Shown piece by piece: positions 36,090 to 45,738 of a stretch of DNA of 64,000 nucleotides. The stretch is from contig CAZWVJ010000002.1 in the NCBI GenBank assembly GCA_964636865.1, positions 1-64,000 of the forward strand. Direction: 5' to 3'. Under the pieces are notes generated by a model. The model was not told the origin of the DNA and searched no databases. It saw only the letters and a program-made list of their open reading frames with translations. This DNA comes from B1SED10-75 sp964636865. GTDB lineage: Bacteria > Bacillota > Dethiobacteria > DTU022 > PWGO01. Made by a program: the position numbers and the translations under genes. How positions within the stretch are numbered: the stretch's first letter is position 1; each line of letters starts with the position of its first letter.

Positions 36090-37358
36090 TTATAGAGTTT
36101 GGCAGTCGAAAAATAGGCGTGCCGTCTCCATTTGGCAAAGCTGTTTACCGCCCATCCACAGTTGAACAATTTTTAAATCTCTCCAGTGTTTCTCAATATC
36201 CCAGCAGCGTTCACCACCATACGCCTCCATCAGGTTCATAGCTTTTCCCAGGTCTTCCACGGCCCGATCACAGGCAAAATATTTATAGGCCCGCCCCTTG
36301 GCCACAATCTCCTCACTCCACCGGTTTCCATAAATATCCGGTCGATCAATCATCCTGGCGTACTGGTAACCTATAATCCGGATGATTTCAATATCTTTTG
36401 CTAAATCCGCCAGAACCCCTGCCACCGCATCATGTTCTTTCAGAGGCTTTCCTTTGAAAAAATATGTATCCACAAATTCCCGCAATATTTCATATACATT
36501 AAGCAAGGCCCCGCTGACAAACGAGATACTGCCAAGGTTGCCGAAAGAGATAACTTCTTTAAAATATTTATAATCATCTCCGGGGCCGCAGGCGCGATAA
36601 AAGGCAGGAACCCTTACATTTTCGAACCAGATGTCTCCGTTCTTATCCGCAGCCATTCCCGCTTTTTGATAAGGCCCACCCTGGGTAACACCGGGGGTGT
36701 CTGCGGGAACAAAAATAAAGGCAAAATCATTCACATCGTCAGAGCCGGGATTAGTGGTGCATACCACCCCAAACAGATCCGCTATGCCACCGCTGTTGGT
36801 AGGCCAGAGCTTGTGCCCGTTTATAACCCACTCATCACCTTCAAGCACTGCCGTGGTTTCAATAGTAGTTCCCTTAACGATGTCCAGGTTTTCTATGTCC
36901 GCGCCACCCTGGGGTTCAGTCATGGCATTAGCTGCAAATACTGCCTTGTCTGTCTGACAAAAAAGGGGTGAAAATTCCTCGCACAGTCGGCGGTTAACAT
37001 GCGGTTTGTTGCAGATCATAATCAGGGGCCAAAATACGACTCCAAAAGCAACGGCCATAGCAGAATCCGCTCGCGCCACTTCCTCAAACATACGAAAAGA
37101 AGCCGAACCAATGTAGTGGGAATGGCCCAATCCCCAACCTCCCAAGTCTTCAGGGAATAGAACGCGCTGCATTCCCAGCTCGCCCATTAATTTGTCAAAA
37201 GCAGGTTCAATAATTTTATGCTCTTTCCAGTCTTCATCATAATTCCGGCGAAAAGGTATTACTTCTCTTTCTGCCCAATCTCTAACTATTTTGCCCATGT
37301 ATTCATCCAGCGGTGAAAGATACTCCCTGGGCCTGGTAAAATCATCAATAGTGTGCAT
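36090..37358 (-). CDS. Divergent acyl-CoA dehydrogenase-like protein A
   Basis: A 422-residue protein with the acyl-CoA dehydrogenase fold: FPEDLGGWGLGH, MTEPQGGADIEN (flavin/substrate loop), INGHKLWPTNSGG and the C-terminal AYGGERCWDIEKHWRDLKI. By eye neither common catalytic glutamate is present: the YEGT position reads WMGGKQ, and the alternative helix position reads FGNLGSISFV. It is clearly paralogous to the next protein upstream, sharing the same insertions and C-terminal end. ATG 37358 follows GGGAGG by nine bases. It may be an inactive or differently working partner in a heteromeric enzyme. Confidence 0.85.
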   Translation of the reverse strand: MHTIDDFTRPREYLSPLDEYMGKIVRDWAEREVIPFRRNYDEDWKEHKIIEPAFDKLMGELGMQRVLFPEDLGGWGLGHSHYIGSASFRMFEEVARADSAMAVAFGVVFWPLIMICNKPHVNRRLCEEFSPLFCQTDKAVFAANAMTEPQGGADIENLDIVKGTTIETTAVLEGDEWVINGHKLWPTNSGGIADLFGVVCTTNPGSDDVNDFAFIFVPADTPGVTQGGPYQKAGMAADKNGDIWFENVRVPAFYRACGPGDDYKYFKEVISFGNLGSISFVSGALLNVYEILREFVDTYFFKGKPLKEHDAVAGVLADLAKDIEIIRIIGYQYARMIDRPDIYGNRWSEEIVAKGRAYKYFACDRAVEDLGKAMNLMEAYGGERCWDIEKHWRDLKIVQLWMGGKQLCQMETARLFFDCQTL

Positions 37359-37489
37359 ATTTATAATCCTCCCCAATAATATGTTTGAACAATTATATTA
37401 TATTCTTAGAATAATGTAACTGAATTATATTTAACCTGCCCCTTTATTTCGGAACAAAAGGAGCAAATTTTTTTATCCGGCCAGCTCAT

Positions 37490-38731
37490 TCACAAAGATT
37501 TGCACTGGTAGAAGTAGCGGGCCAAATCCATTTTATTTAATTCCCAGTTACCCAGGTAAAGCTGCAGATTTTTAACGTCCCGCCAGTAACGCTCGAGGTT
37601 CCATTCGGTAGCGTACCCTGCCGACCCCATTAATTCCATAACCTGGTTAATAGTCTTTTCAGCAGCACTGCTAACATGGTTGGCAATACTCAGAGCATAA
37701 ATGTACAACCTTTCATCCTCCCCGGTTTCGTAGGCTCCCGGATTAGCTAACATTTGCGAAGCCTGGTGAGTTAGAAGGCGGCTTAGCAATATCTCGTTGC
37801 TTGCTTCCGCCATCAAGGAGGCTGTGAGAGGGTTTTCCTTAAAAATACTTCCCTTCCCTTTTATTACCCTGGTATCTCCCCAGTCCTTTATTATTTCGTA
37901 AACAGCAAAAAGTGAGCCTACAGTTACTGCGCTCATCCCCATGTAAAGCCAGGACATCATCCTCCGGTAAGGGGCTTCTCCCCGGAAAACAAGGTTGTTC
38001 AACGGCACGCGCACTTCATCCAGATTCAGAATGCAGTTTCTGCTGGCAGCCAGGCCGGTTTTAATAAAATTTTCTCCTCGTTTGATGCCGGGTAAGTGAG
38101 CGGGAATAATAAAAAATGCCGGCTCCTGTTCATCCTCCAAAAAACATAAAGCCCCGTATAAAGAAGCATCAGCGCCCGAGTTAAGGGGACGTATTTCCTT
38201 GCCGCTGATTATCCATTCATTACCTGCCTTTCGCGCGCCGGCCTGCATATATTTTCCCCGGAATGCCGTAGCAGAATCGCTTTCCTCGCTACCATACGCG
38301 GGAACGATCAGAGAACCTAAAACAGGGGCATTACCCTCACAAAACTGAGGGGCAAATTCCCGGCACAGTTCATCGTTCAAGGTGGGTTGGAGAGCAAAAG
38401 TATTGCAAAGGGCATAAGTAGAAGCGCAAATAAACCCGATGCCCGTATCCGCGCGGCCAATTTGTTCCAGGGCATGGGCCAGCGTAAAAGCTACTTCCGG
38501 GGTGTTATGTTCCACTCCCCCATATTTCTCCGGCCAAAGCAGCTTCTGCATCTCAATATCCACCAATAACTTATGCATAGCAGGTAATAACAAATTTGCA
38601 TAATCTTCCCTGTATTCCAATCTCCGGTTAATAACTTCGGTTTCCGCCCATTTTTGCAAACTATGCGCCAGAGAAATATCTGTTTCATCCATATTTTCCA
38701 AAGGCAAAGGAATTAATTTTTGCGTAGCCAT
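37490..38731 (-). CDS. Divergent acyl-CoA dehydrogenase-like protein B
   Basis: A 413-residue acyl-CoA dehydrogenase homologue: WPEKYGGVEHN, SGKEIRPLNSG, KTGLAASRNCILNLDEVRVP and a C-terminal MGSAGYATEWNLERYWRDV segment. As in its neighbour, the usual catalytic Glu positions are changed (LYLGNWEL, and YMGMSAVTVGS). The flavin loop normally reading TEP-GS-D is altered to VPAYGSEESD. Both proteins end in similar tails (RLFFDCQTL and RYFYQCKSL). AAGGAGG precedes a double ATG; the second is better placed. It is the first gene of the 38.7-to-27.4 kb run, with an inverted repeat 33 bases upstream. Confidence 0.85.
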   Translation of the reverse strand: MATQKLIPLPLENMDETDISLAHSLQKWAETEVINRRLEYREDYANLLLPAMHKLLVDIEMQKLLWPEKYGGVEHNTPEVAFTLAHALEQIGRADTGIGFICASTYALCNTFALQPTLNDELCREFAPQFCEGNAPVLGSLIVPAYGSEESDSATAFRGKYMQAGARKAGNEWIISGKEIRPLNSGADASLYGALCFLEDEQEPAFFIIPAHLPGIKRGENFIKTGLAASRNCILNLDEVRVPLNNLVFRGEAPYRRMMSWLYMGMSAVTVGSLFAVYEIIKDWGDTRVIKGKGSIFKENPLTASLMAEASNEILLSRLLTHQASQMLANPGAYETGEDERLYIYALSIANHVSSAAEKTINQVMELMGSAGYATEWNLERYWRDVKNLQLYLGNWELNKMDLARYFYQCKSL

Positions 38732-38763
38732 CATAACCTCCTTGAATAATATAGTTTATATTT

Positions 38764-38777
38764 TGAGTAACTACTCA
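38764..38777. promoter_or_regulatory. Inverted repeat upstream of acyl-CoA dehydrogenase-like operon
   Basis: TGAGTA and TACTCA form a perfect 6-bp inverted repeat with a 2-base spacer, 33 bases before the first ATG of the operon. The TGA...TCA form and position recall TetR-family FadR operators of fatty-acid genes, but the match is partial. Confidence 0.4.
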
Positions 38778-39282
38778 GGCACAGCTCCCTTAGCCAAGTT
38801 TTTTTGGCGTGAGCAGTTAATATTTTGGAAATATTTAAGCAGTGTATAAGATTAAAAACATTCTATATTAATAATATTCACTCTAGCTTATAAAATTTCC
38901 TTCTCCCTGAAAATTATATTTTACATTAATTTGGCAAACGCGTTAATAACCGGTTTTCATTTTACTCTAACCTTCATATGTAAATATTTCTATTATTTAA
39001 GAAGGATTTATAATCAGGATTGTCGAAATATTTAAATAAAAGCACGATTAAGATTTTAATCAATGGTTTAAAAATCACCGCATATATCTCAGTAACAAAA
39101 CGCAGAGTACTCTCATCATAAAAATCTTCCAAGAGGAACCTTTTGTCAAGAAACTCGGTAATTTATCAAATAACTCATTGTTATTGCTGCCATTCTATAG
39201 CTATCGCAAAAATCGTCCAATAACTGTAGAAAAACCAAAAAATTATGTTCAAATGTTCAATAATATATTGCTCATCTTCCTC

Positions 39283-39298
39283 ATGCATACTTATGCAT
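39283..39298. promoter_or_regulatory. Inverted repeat before glycosyltransferase gene
   Basis: ATGCATA and TATGCAT form a perfect 7-bp inverted repeat with a 2-base spacer, about 16 bases before the ribosome site. It could be an operator or a leader hairpin. Confidence 0.35.
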
Positions 39299-39332
39299 CA
39301 TAAGTTTTCAAATAAAGGAGGTGATTAAAGGT

Positions 39333-40514
39333 ATGTTTAAAATAGATTTGCAAGAAACCCCAAAAGTTTCTGTTATATCCAGTTATCCCCCCCGCCTATG
39401 CGGCATCGCCACTTTTTCGCAAGACTTATTATCAAGCCTGGCCAAGCAATATAAAAGAGAAGAAGTAACCAATAATTCATTACAAGTAATAGCTGTGGAT
39501 GATATTGAAGAACCCATTAATAATTACCCTTCAGAAACTACTTTTGTAATCAAAGATCACTCTCTTAACGACTATTACGAGGCAGCTGAATTTATTAACG
39601 CTACCTCTCAGGATATAGTTTCTTTGCAGCATGAGTTTAATCTTTTTGGCGGAGAAGAAGGATATTATATTATAAACTTGCTCAATAAACTAAAAAAACC
39701 TGTGGTTTCAACCCTACACACCGTAATAAACAATCCTACCCCTACTCAAAAAGAAATAATTCAGGAAATTAGCACTCGCTCAAACTATGTAGTCGTAATG
39801 GCCGATACAGCCCGGGAAATTTTGCGGGATTCTTATGATATTCCCATAGACAAAGTTTTATTTATCCACCATGGCATTCACGAAAAACCATTTATCGATC
39901 CCTCTCATTACAAACCAAACATCGGCATGGAAGGTCGTCCGGTTATCTTAAATTTTGGCTTACTGGACCAGAAAAAAGGAATTGAATATGTAATAGAAGC
40001 CATGGCAGAGGTAACCAAACATTTTCCCCAAGCCGCATTCCTGGTCGTGGGCAAAACCCATCCCGTCATTAAAAAATATCATGGGGAAGAATACCGCCAT
40101 TCCCTCATGCAGTTGGTAGATGAATTGGAGCTGAATGACAACGTTTTTTTCCACGACGAGTTCGTGTCATTGCAAGAATTAATCGATTACCTGCTGGCCA
40201 CTGATATTTTCATAACAAATTATCTAAATGAAGATCGCACTGCTTCGGGAGCTCTTGCTTATGCCATGGGCTGCGGAAAAGCAATAATATCTACTCCCTA
40301 TCATTATGCCGCAGAAATGCTTAGCAATAATCACGGCAGACTGGTTCCTTTCCGCGACAGTGAAGCTATCGCCAGGGAACTGCTGTTACTTTTAGAAGAT
40401 AGCAAGCTGCGCAACAAATTAAGGGAAAATGCTTACCGCTACAGCCGTCAAATGCTCTGGAGCAACGTGGCGAATGAATACCTGCAGGTTTTTGCTCAAT
40501 TGGCACAAATATAG
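39333..40514 (+). CDS. GT-B glycosyltransferase (family 4/GT1 type)
   Basis: A 393-residue retaining-type glycosyltransferase. The N-terminal half has VISSYPPRLCGIATFS, the sugar-acceptor domain opening of mannosyltransferase-like GT4 enzymes. The C-terminal half has VILNFGLLDQKKGIEYVIEA and the donor-binding TASGALAYAMGCGKAIISTP. It has no membrane segment. ATG 39333 is preferred because the AAAGGAGGTG ribosome site at 39314-39323 overlaps GTG 39321. It is monocistronic and convergent with the HdrA-like gene; the sugar and acceptor are unknown. Confidence 0.9.
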   Translation: MFKIDLQETPKVSVISSYPPRLCGIATFSQDLLSSLAKQYKREEVTNNSLQVIAVDDIEEPINNYPSETTFVIKDHSLNDYYEAAEFINATSQDIVSLQHEFNLFGGEEGYYIINLLNKLKKPVVSTLHTVINNPTPTQKEIIQEISTRSNYVVVMADTAREILRDSYDIPIDKVLFIHHGIHEKPFIDPSHYKPNIGMEGRPVILNFGLLDQKKGIEYVIEAMAEVTKHFPQAAFLVVGKTHPVIKKYHGEEYRHSLMQLVDELELNDNVFFHDEFVSLQELIDYLLATDIFITNYLNEDRTASGALAYAMGCGKAIISTPYHYAAEMLSNNHGRLVPFRDSEAIARELLLLLEDSKLRNKLRENAYRYSRQMLWSNVANEYLQVFAQLAQI

Positions 40515-40529
40515 CTTCTAAATGCCAAA

Positions 40530-42560
40530 CTATTTATTTTGTTTTAAAACCCCTTCAATCTGAGCCAGAATTATATCATCAGTGAAATTATACTGATCTA
40601 CAGCTCCGGTTAAGCATGCCACAACGCAAGTCCCACACCCTTTGCAAATCACCTTATTCACCATGGCCTTCCCGCTTTCTTCATGGATAGTGACGGCATT
40701 ATAGGCACATACTTCCACACATAAGCCGCAGCCGCGGCATAAATCATGATTAACTGCTGCAGTTAAAGCTTCTACTTCCAATTCTCCTCTTGAAATAAGG
40801 GAAAGCGCCTCAGCTGCTCCCGATGATGCCTGAACCACAGTGTCAGGGATATCCTTTGGGCCATGGCAACAACCGGTAATAAAAATACCATCGGCAAGTG
40901 TTTCTATGGGCCGTAATTTAGGGTGCGCTTCCTGAAAAAATCCATCCGTGCCCTGCGAAATTCCTGTTACGCCGGCAATGGACGATGTCTCTTGCCGCGG
41001 CACCACTCCCGTCCCCAGTACCACCATATCCACATCTACCTCCAGAGGCCTTCCCATAAGAGTATCTTCCGCAAACACTCTCAATTTATCATCCACTTCC
41101 AGCACTTCCGCACATTTACCCCGGGTAAAAATCACGTCCTTTTCCCGCACACGCCGGTAAAAATCCTGGTACCCCTTTCCAAAAGCCATAAGGTCTATAT
41201 AGAATTCGTAAACCCTGGCCCCGGTTTTTTCTTTCGCCTGGTACGCATGCTTCATGTTATACATACAGCAAACACGGGAACAATAAAAATTGTGGTTTTC
41301 ATCCCGGCTGCCCACACAATGGATAAAAGCTATGGATTCCGGTGGCTCACCATCACTTTTGAGGATTTCTCCCTCAGTTGGGCCGGAAGCATTTAACATA
41401 CGTTCAAACTGCATTCCCGTATAAACATTATTATATTTTCCATAACCGTACTGGGGCATATCCCGGGCATCAAAGAGATCATAACCCGTAGCAACTATAA
41501 TTGCCCCTACCTCCAGTTCCCAATTTTTTTCCTCCTGCTCAAAATTAATGGCTCCGGCTTCACAGGCCTCTACACACTTCGGCCTTTCCCTGCGCTGTTG
41601 AGCGCGGCGCAAAAAACGCTTTCGCACGGAAGGGCCGTAAACTTCCTCACATTTCTGGTAACATTTACCCTCCCTGAATACAAGGCAATGCTGTGAATCA
41701 ATGGTAGATTTTAGTGGTACGGCCTGTGGAAAGGGAATATAAGCTGCCGGGCGCATCCCCAACCCCTCTTCAAACTCGGCAGGTACTTTTTGGACAGCAC
41801 AAGCTTCCATGCAGCTACCACAGCCGGCACAAACATCGTGATCTACATAACGGGGATGCTGTTTTACCCGGGCTTTAAAATTGCCCACGTAACCCTCTAC
41901 ATTCTCCACCTCGGCACAGGTAAGAAGGTGAACATTTTCCTGCTGGGCAAGTTCCACCATTTTGGGAGTGAGAATACAAGCCGAACAATCAAGAGTAGGA
42001 AAAGTTTTATCAAGCTGGGCCATATGGCCTCCGATGGAAGGCTCTTTCTCCACCAGGTAAACGGGGTAACCTGCCCTGGATATAGTTAGCGAAGCTTGAA
42101 TACCGGCAATTCCGGCCCCAATAACCATCACTGCCGGAGTTATAGACACCTTAAGAGTTTCTAATTCCTCTTGCAGCATTACTCTATTCAAGGCAGAAGA
42201 AAGCAACTGCCTGGCTTTCGAAGTAGCTTCTTCTTTTTTCTGGTGGACCCACGAGCACTGCTCCCTAATATTGGCCATTTCCAGCAAATATCTATTAATA
42301 CCCGCCTTATGAAGCAATCTTCGAAAGGTGTTTTCGTGTAAACGAGGAGAACACGCTGCTATGACTACCCTGTCAACCCCCATTTCCTTGATATCTTTAT
42401 TTATAAGTTCCTGACCGGGGTCTGAACACATATAACTATATTCCCGTACTACTTTTACGTGGGGCATATTTTCGACATATTCCGCCAGTTTTCCACAGTC
42501 CACAGTGGAAGCTATGTTGGAGCCGCAGTGGCAAATATATACGCCGATATTATTCTTCAA
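40530..42560 (-). CDS. hdrA: HdrA-like FAD iron-sulfur electron-transfer protein
   Basis: A 676-residue protein of the heterodisulfide reductase A family. It begins IGVYICHCGSNI, followed by an FAD site VIGAGIAGIQASL and the HdrA-specific DCSACILTPKMVE. Cluster motifs include DHDVCAGCGSCMEAC in the middle and two C-terminal ferredoxin sets, CRGCGLCVEVC and CKGCGTCVVAC. HdrA moves electrons between ferredoxin and Hdr or other partners and can bifurcate them at the flavin. TTG start at 42560 with AGAGGTG upstream. It is the last gene of the 64-to-40 kb run, whose other end encodes an HdrCB-like protein. Confidence 0.92.
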   Translation of the reverse strand: MKNNIGVYICHCGSNIASTVDCGKLAEYVENMPHVKVVREYSYMCSDPGQELINKDIKEMGVDRVVIAACSPRLHENTFRRLLHKAGINRYLLEMANIREQCSWVHQKKEEATSKARQLLSSALNRVMLQEELETLKVSITPAVMVIGAGIAGIQASLTISRAGYPVYLVEKEPSIGGHMAQLDKTFPTLDCSACILTPKMVELAQQENVHLLTCAEVENVEGYVGNFKARVKQHPRYVDHDVCAGCGSCMEACAVQKVPAEFEEGLGMRPAAYIPFPQAVPLKSTIDSQHCLVFREGKCYQKCEEVYGPSVRKRFLRRAQQRRERPKCVEACEAGAINFEQEEKNWELEVGAIIVATGYDLFDARDMPQYGYGKYNNVYTGMQFERMLNASGPTEGEILKSDGEPPESIAFIHCVGSRDENHNFYCSRVCCMYNMKHAYQAKEKTGARVYEFYIDLMAFGKGYQDFYRRVREKDVIFTRGKCAEVLEVDDKLRVFAEDTLMGRPLEVDVDMVVLGTGVVPRQETSSIAGVTGISQGTDGFFQEAHPKLRPIETLADGIFITGCCHGPKDIPDTVVQASSGAAEALSLISRGELEVEALTAAVNHDLCRGCGLCVEVCAYNAVTIHEESGKAMVNKVICKGCGTCVVACLTGAVDQYNFTDDIILAQIEGVLKQNK

Positions 42561-42591
42561 GCTTCATTCACCTCTCATTCATATCAAATTC

Positions 42592-43839
42592 TCAACCGCT
42601 TGTTTCCAAAAGCATTACTGTCTGGCGTTTCAAGTGGCGGAATAAATGCATGGCCAAATGCGTAGTTTCCGTCCCTTTATCAAGGCTTTTTTTTAAGTCC
42701 CGGATCATTTCCCTTGTGCGGATAACGCTTTCCACCAACTCTTCTAATTCCTCTTCCTCACTGCTGTTTTCCTTTTCTGCGGCAACCACCTTTTCCAAAC
42801 GCTCAATACGACGCCAGCAGAATTCCACAAACAAGCGTATTTTTTCCGGTTCCCAAACCTTCGTACCCACATTCCAGCTCACCGGCATCTTTTCCAGTCC
42901 AAAGGCTACAATACGGGCATTAGACAATTCTCTTTTTATAGACTGCAATTGCTTCTTTTTCCGTTCACTGTTAAATTTAAAATTCCGAGGAGATTTTAAG
43001 CCCACACAGGAAGATTCGCCTCCCTTATTTTTTTCTTTTTCTCCTGTGGGCATTAAACCCTCTCTTGGTTTCAATTTCATCCGCTCCCCTTTTGCCGATC
43101 CTGCTACATTTCTAATTGCATCGTTTCCCTCGGGAAAACCCGGACATTCAAGGTGGGGCCCAAACAAAAACACCTTTCCTTTGCCTTTTGGGGCCCAGGC
43201 CGCGGCGCAACCCCCGTTAAAATTTTCCTCCATGTAGGGTTCACTTGCCAGAGTTATGCACCCTTTTTGCAGCCCTCCATAATATCCCAAGGGCTTCGCA
43301 CCTTTGCCGGGATCAATAACCGGCCCACCATAAAGGGGGGCCACCATTTTTTTTCTGTTCGACAAAAGCGGCTCTCCCATCATTTCCAACTCTACGGGGC
43401 CATATGCAGGATAAAAAACATATCCTTTTCCGTAAGGCACCAAATACTTAGGCAAAATTCCCGGCAAAATCGGGGGAGAAATGGCGTAATTTACCATGCC
43501 GGCATCAATCAAGTTAAAAGGATCATAGGGCGGCAAATTTACCCCGCTCATTACCAGGTAAGCCCCTGCACAGGAACCCAGAAATATTCCCCCGTTGTCC
43601 ACAAATTTTTCCAGGGCATGCGCGCCTTTTCTTCCCAATGCTTTAGCCATACCATATACATCTCCGCCTCCCATGAGGAATATATCCAGTTTTGCAAGGG
43701 ATTCATGGGTAACATCAGCTTCATCCAGGTAAACTTTTTTAACGCCTTCCATTGGATCCAGGGCTTCTACAAACCATGTCCATGAGTGAGAAGCACCTTC
43801 CCCCGTATAAATTCCCGCCGTAATTTCTTCAACTTCCAA
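42592..43839 (-). CDS. BPL_N-type class I amidotransferase-like protein with helical C-terminus
   Basis: About 415 residues. The first 250 form a glutamine-amidotransferase-like domain with GGGDVYGMA and the nucleophile elbow FLGSCAGAYLV; the type resembles the domain found at the N-terminus of some biotin-protein ligases (BPL_N). The last 150 residues are charged and helical (ERLEKVVAAEKENS, VIRTREMIRDLKKSL), probably coiled-coil. The reaction is unknown. TTG 43839 is preferred over ATG 43875 because GGAAGG lies just before it. It lies between the short AOR and HdrA genes. Confidence 0.75.
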   Translation of the reverse strand: MEVEEITAGIYTGEGASHSWTWFVEALDPMEGVKKVYLDEADVTHESLAKLDIFLMGGGDVYGMAKALGRKGAHALEKFVDNGGIFLGSCAGAYLVMSGVNLPPYDPFNLIDAGMVNYAISPPILPGILPKYLVPYGKGYVFYPAYGPVELEMMGEPLLSNRKKMVAPLYGGPVIDPGKGAKPLGYYGGLQKGCITLASEPYMEENFNGGCAAAWAPKGKGKVFLFGPHLECPGFPEGNDAIRNVAGSAKGERMKLKPREGLMPTGEKEKNKGGESSCVGLKSPRNFKFNSERKKKQLQSIKRELSNARIVAFGLEKMPVSWNVGTKVWEPEKIRLFVEFCWRRIERLEKVVAAEKENSSEEEELEELVESVIRTREMIRDLKKSLDKGTETTHLAMHLFRHLKRQTVMLLETSG

Positions 43840-43986
43840 ACTCTTCACCTTCCTGCAAAGCAAATGCAAAATCATACATTATTCCCATAATTGATAAGAA
43901 CTAAGGGCAGTTTGACCTGTAAGACAAAGCCTGTTATTTCTATCCTTAAGCCACTTACACCCTATTTCGCTTCACCAACTCTTTTT

Positions 43987-45324
43987 CTAATAGTCTAAGA
44001 TTTCTTGCGTGATTTCTAACAAATCTTCTCCGGTCATTTCCATTTCCGCACCCGGTTCCATTAAGCCGGTGAGTTCTTTGGCATCTACAAAAGGCACCGT
44101 CAACATAAAAACAGGGCAAATACCGCAAGTATAGGCCAGCGCATTTATTTGCCTCCATTCCTCCTCTATCCCCTCACCAATTACTTTAAAGGGAGGCCAG
44201 GAGCTAAAAATGTTCTGGTCATTTACTTCTGCCGCCTCTTCCGACATCCACCCCCCTGACTTAACCTCCCCGGCTGAAGTCAATTCCTGTAAAACCTTTT
44301 TTGCCCCTTTAGAATCGGAAACTCCCTCACCCACAAGGGCATCAGCCGCTACCTCCGGATCAAGGCCCAGCCGGGAAGCTTGCTCCAAGGTTCGGCCGCA
44401 TTCTTCTATAGTAAAGCCTCCTTTCTTAAGCTTCTGCAAATAAGATAAACCCGTAAAAAGCATTCCCGGTTCTGTGACTTCTGTAGAACGCATTTCCGTA
44501 GGGGGTTCATTATACTTGACAAAGGTATTACAACTCATGTGACAGGCAAAACAACCACTGTGACGATGTAACAACTCGGACAACCAACCGAAGATCTCCT
44601 CACCGCCCAACAGCGGTGAAAAAGAAGCAAACCCCTTTCCGGGCAAAACTTCACTTCCCTTGATCCGGTTATGAAGTTCCAGGCAACGGTCATTAAATTC
44701 GGGCGGATCGGCGGCATCCAGCATATTTAACCCTCGAAGGGCCAGCGCTTTTAACTTCTTTTCTCCCATTTTTGCCCCGAAACCAAATTGGTCGGGGCTG
44801 GCCCAGTAGTTAATGTTTATCTGGGCAGCAGATGACCCTTCCATTCCGGCTTCTCCGATACCCAATACCTGGACCATCTCTTCTCCGATGATATTGCGCA
44901 ATTCGTCAGTAAGTGCCCAGGTGTCCATTTTCCATAATTCAGAGGCATCGAGGAGATCAGCCAACCCATCATGCACCCACAGGTAAAGCGGTTCTGCTGC
45001 CACACCTTTTACTACGATGAAGTCAAAACCCGAGAGCTTTAACTCCATTCCCGCATATAAATTAAATGGGCTGTGCCCTACCTTCCCTGTACGAGGGCTT
45101 TTTCCGGTTACCACCCCCAGGCAGGAGGCCGGCACGGGAGTTCCTGTGAAAAAACCACTTCCAAAAACTATGGGGTCTTCTTCCCGGTATTTTTCGTATA
45201 GAGCAAGGTTAGCGCGGGCGCCCCCAATATATCGAGAAATAAATTCTTCGGAAAGAACTTCTTCTTCTATCTCCTTTTTTTGCAGGTCCACCACCAGCAG
45301 GTTGCCGGAAAATAAGAAATCCAT
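43987..45324 (-). CDS. Short, divergent AOR-family protein
   Basis: A 445-residue aldehyde:ferredoxin oxidoreductase homologue, about 160-190 residues shorter than the other two in this window. The N-terminal pterin domain is kept (SGNLLVVDLQKKE, ASCLGVVTGKSPRTGKVGH, GFGAKMGEKKLKALALRG), as is the cluster motif CFACHMSC. A final Cys pair in TCGICPVF follows. Much of domains 2 and 3 is missing or replaced, so the substrate tunnel must differ. There is no frameshift sign. The start overlaps the stop of a ferredoxin gene, forming a two-gene unit. Confidence 0.85.
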   Translation of the reverse strand: MDFLFSGNLLVVDLQKKEIEEEVLSEEFISRYIGGARANLALYEKYREEDPIVFGSGFFTGTPVPASCLGVVTGKSPRTGKVGHSPFNLYAGMELKLSGFDFIVVKGVAAEPLYLWVHDGLADLLDASELWKMDTWALTDELRNIIGEEMVQVLGIGEAGMEGSSAAQININYWASPDQFGFGAKMGEKKLKALALRGLNMLDAADPPEFNDRCLELHNRIKGSEVLPGKGFASFSPLLGGEEIFGWLSELLHRHSGCFACHMSCNTFVKYNEPPTEMRSTEVTEPGMLFTGLSYLQKLKKGGFTIEECGRTLEQASRLGLDPEVAADALVGEGVSDSKGAKKVLQELTSAGEVKSGGWMSEEAAEVNDQNIFSSWPPFKVIGEGIEEEWRQINALAYTCGICPVFMLTVPFVDAKELTGLMEPGAEMEMTGEDLLEITQEILDY

Positions 45325-45680
45325 TACACTTCAGCCTCCCTTCTACTCAAGGCGCCGGTAGGGCAATAAGCAACGCACAATGGCCCATCGAGATCTTCAC
45401 AACCATCACAAGCCTCCCGAATCATTATGGGCTTGGCAGACGCGCCCCCTCCCTGGCTTTGCATTTCTGCCATACCAACTTCTTCTGCGCCCTCAGGGCG
45501 ACCAAGCAGTAGGGTATCTTCAAATTTGATGATCAATCCGAAATAATTCTTCTTTTCTTCAGCCCGATAGACCATAATGGAAGAGGAAAGCAAGCTGAAA
45601 GCCTCATCCCGATGATAACTGCAGGCCATTTCACACAGGGAACAACCATTACACTTCAACGGTTCCACTGCAAAAGGCAT
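45324..45680 (-). CDS. Two-cluster ferredoxin partner of AOR
   Basis: About 118 residues with cluster motifs CNGCSLCEMAC near the N-terminus and CDGCEDLDGPLCVAYCP near the C-terminus, joined by a linker of about 65 residues. This AOR-associated ferredoxin type would carry electrons to or from the short AOR encoded next, with which it overlaps (TAATG). The start is taken as ATG 45680, nine bases after AAAGGAGA; GTG 45689 is too close. Confidence 0.85.
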   Translation of the reverse strand: MPFAVEPLKCNGCSLCEMACSYHRDEAFSLLSSSIMVYRAEEKKNYFGLIIKFEDTLLLGRPEGAEEVGMAEMQSQGGGASAKPIMIREACDGCEDLDGPLCVAYCPTGALSRREAEV

Positions 45681-45738
45681 AAAATCCACTCTCCTTTCTC
45701 ATATATATCTGCTAATAAACAAACGATCATTTTGTTTA

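Larger units (their letters stand above)
38735..39320. other. 586-base divergent intergenic region
   Basis: An AT-rich stretch with no credible gene between the divergent acyl-CoA dehydrogenase-like and glycosyltransferase genes. It holds two inverted repeats (listed separately), one close to each gene, and a loose hairpin (38784-38814). Both promoters must lie here; I could not place convincing -35/-10 pairs. Confidence 0.5.

Noticed and set aside
42650..43237. Plus-strand frame of 195 codons opposite the BPL_N-type gene
   Set aside because: Antisense to a gene with a clear amidotransferase motif; composition (Ser/Phe rich) is that of a shadow frame.
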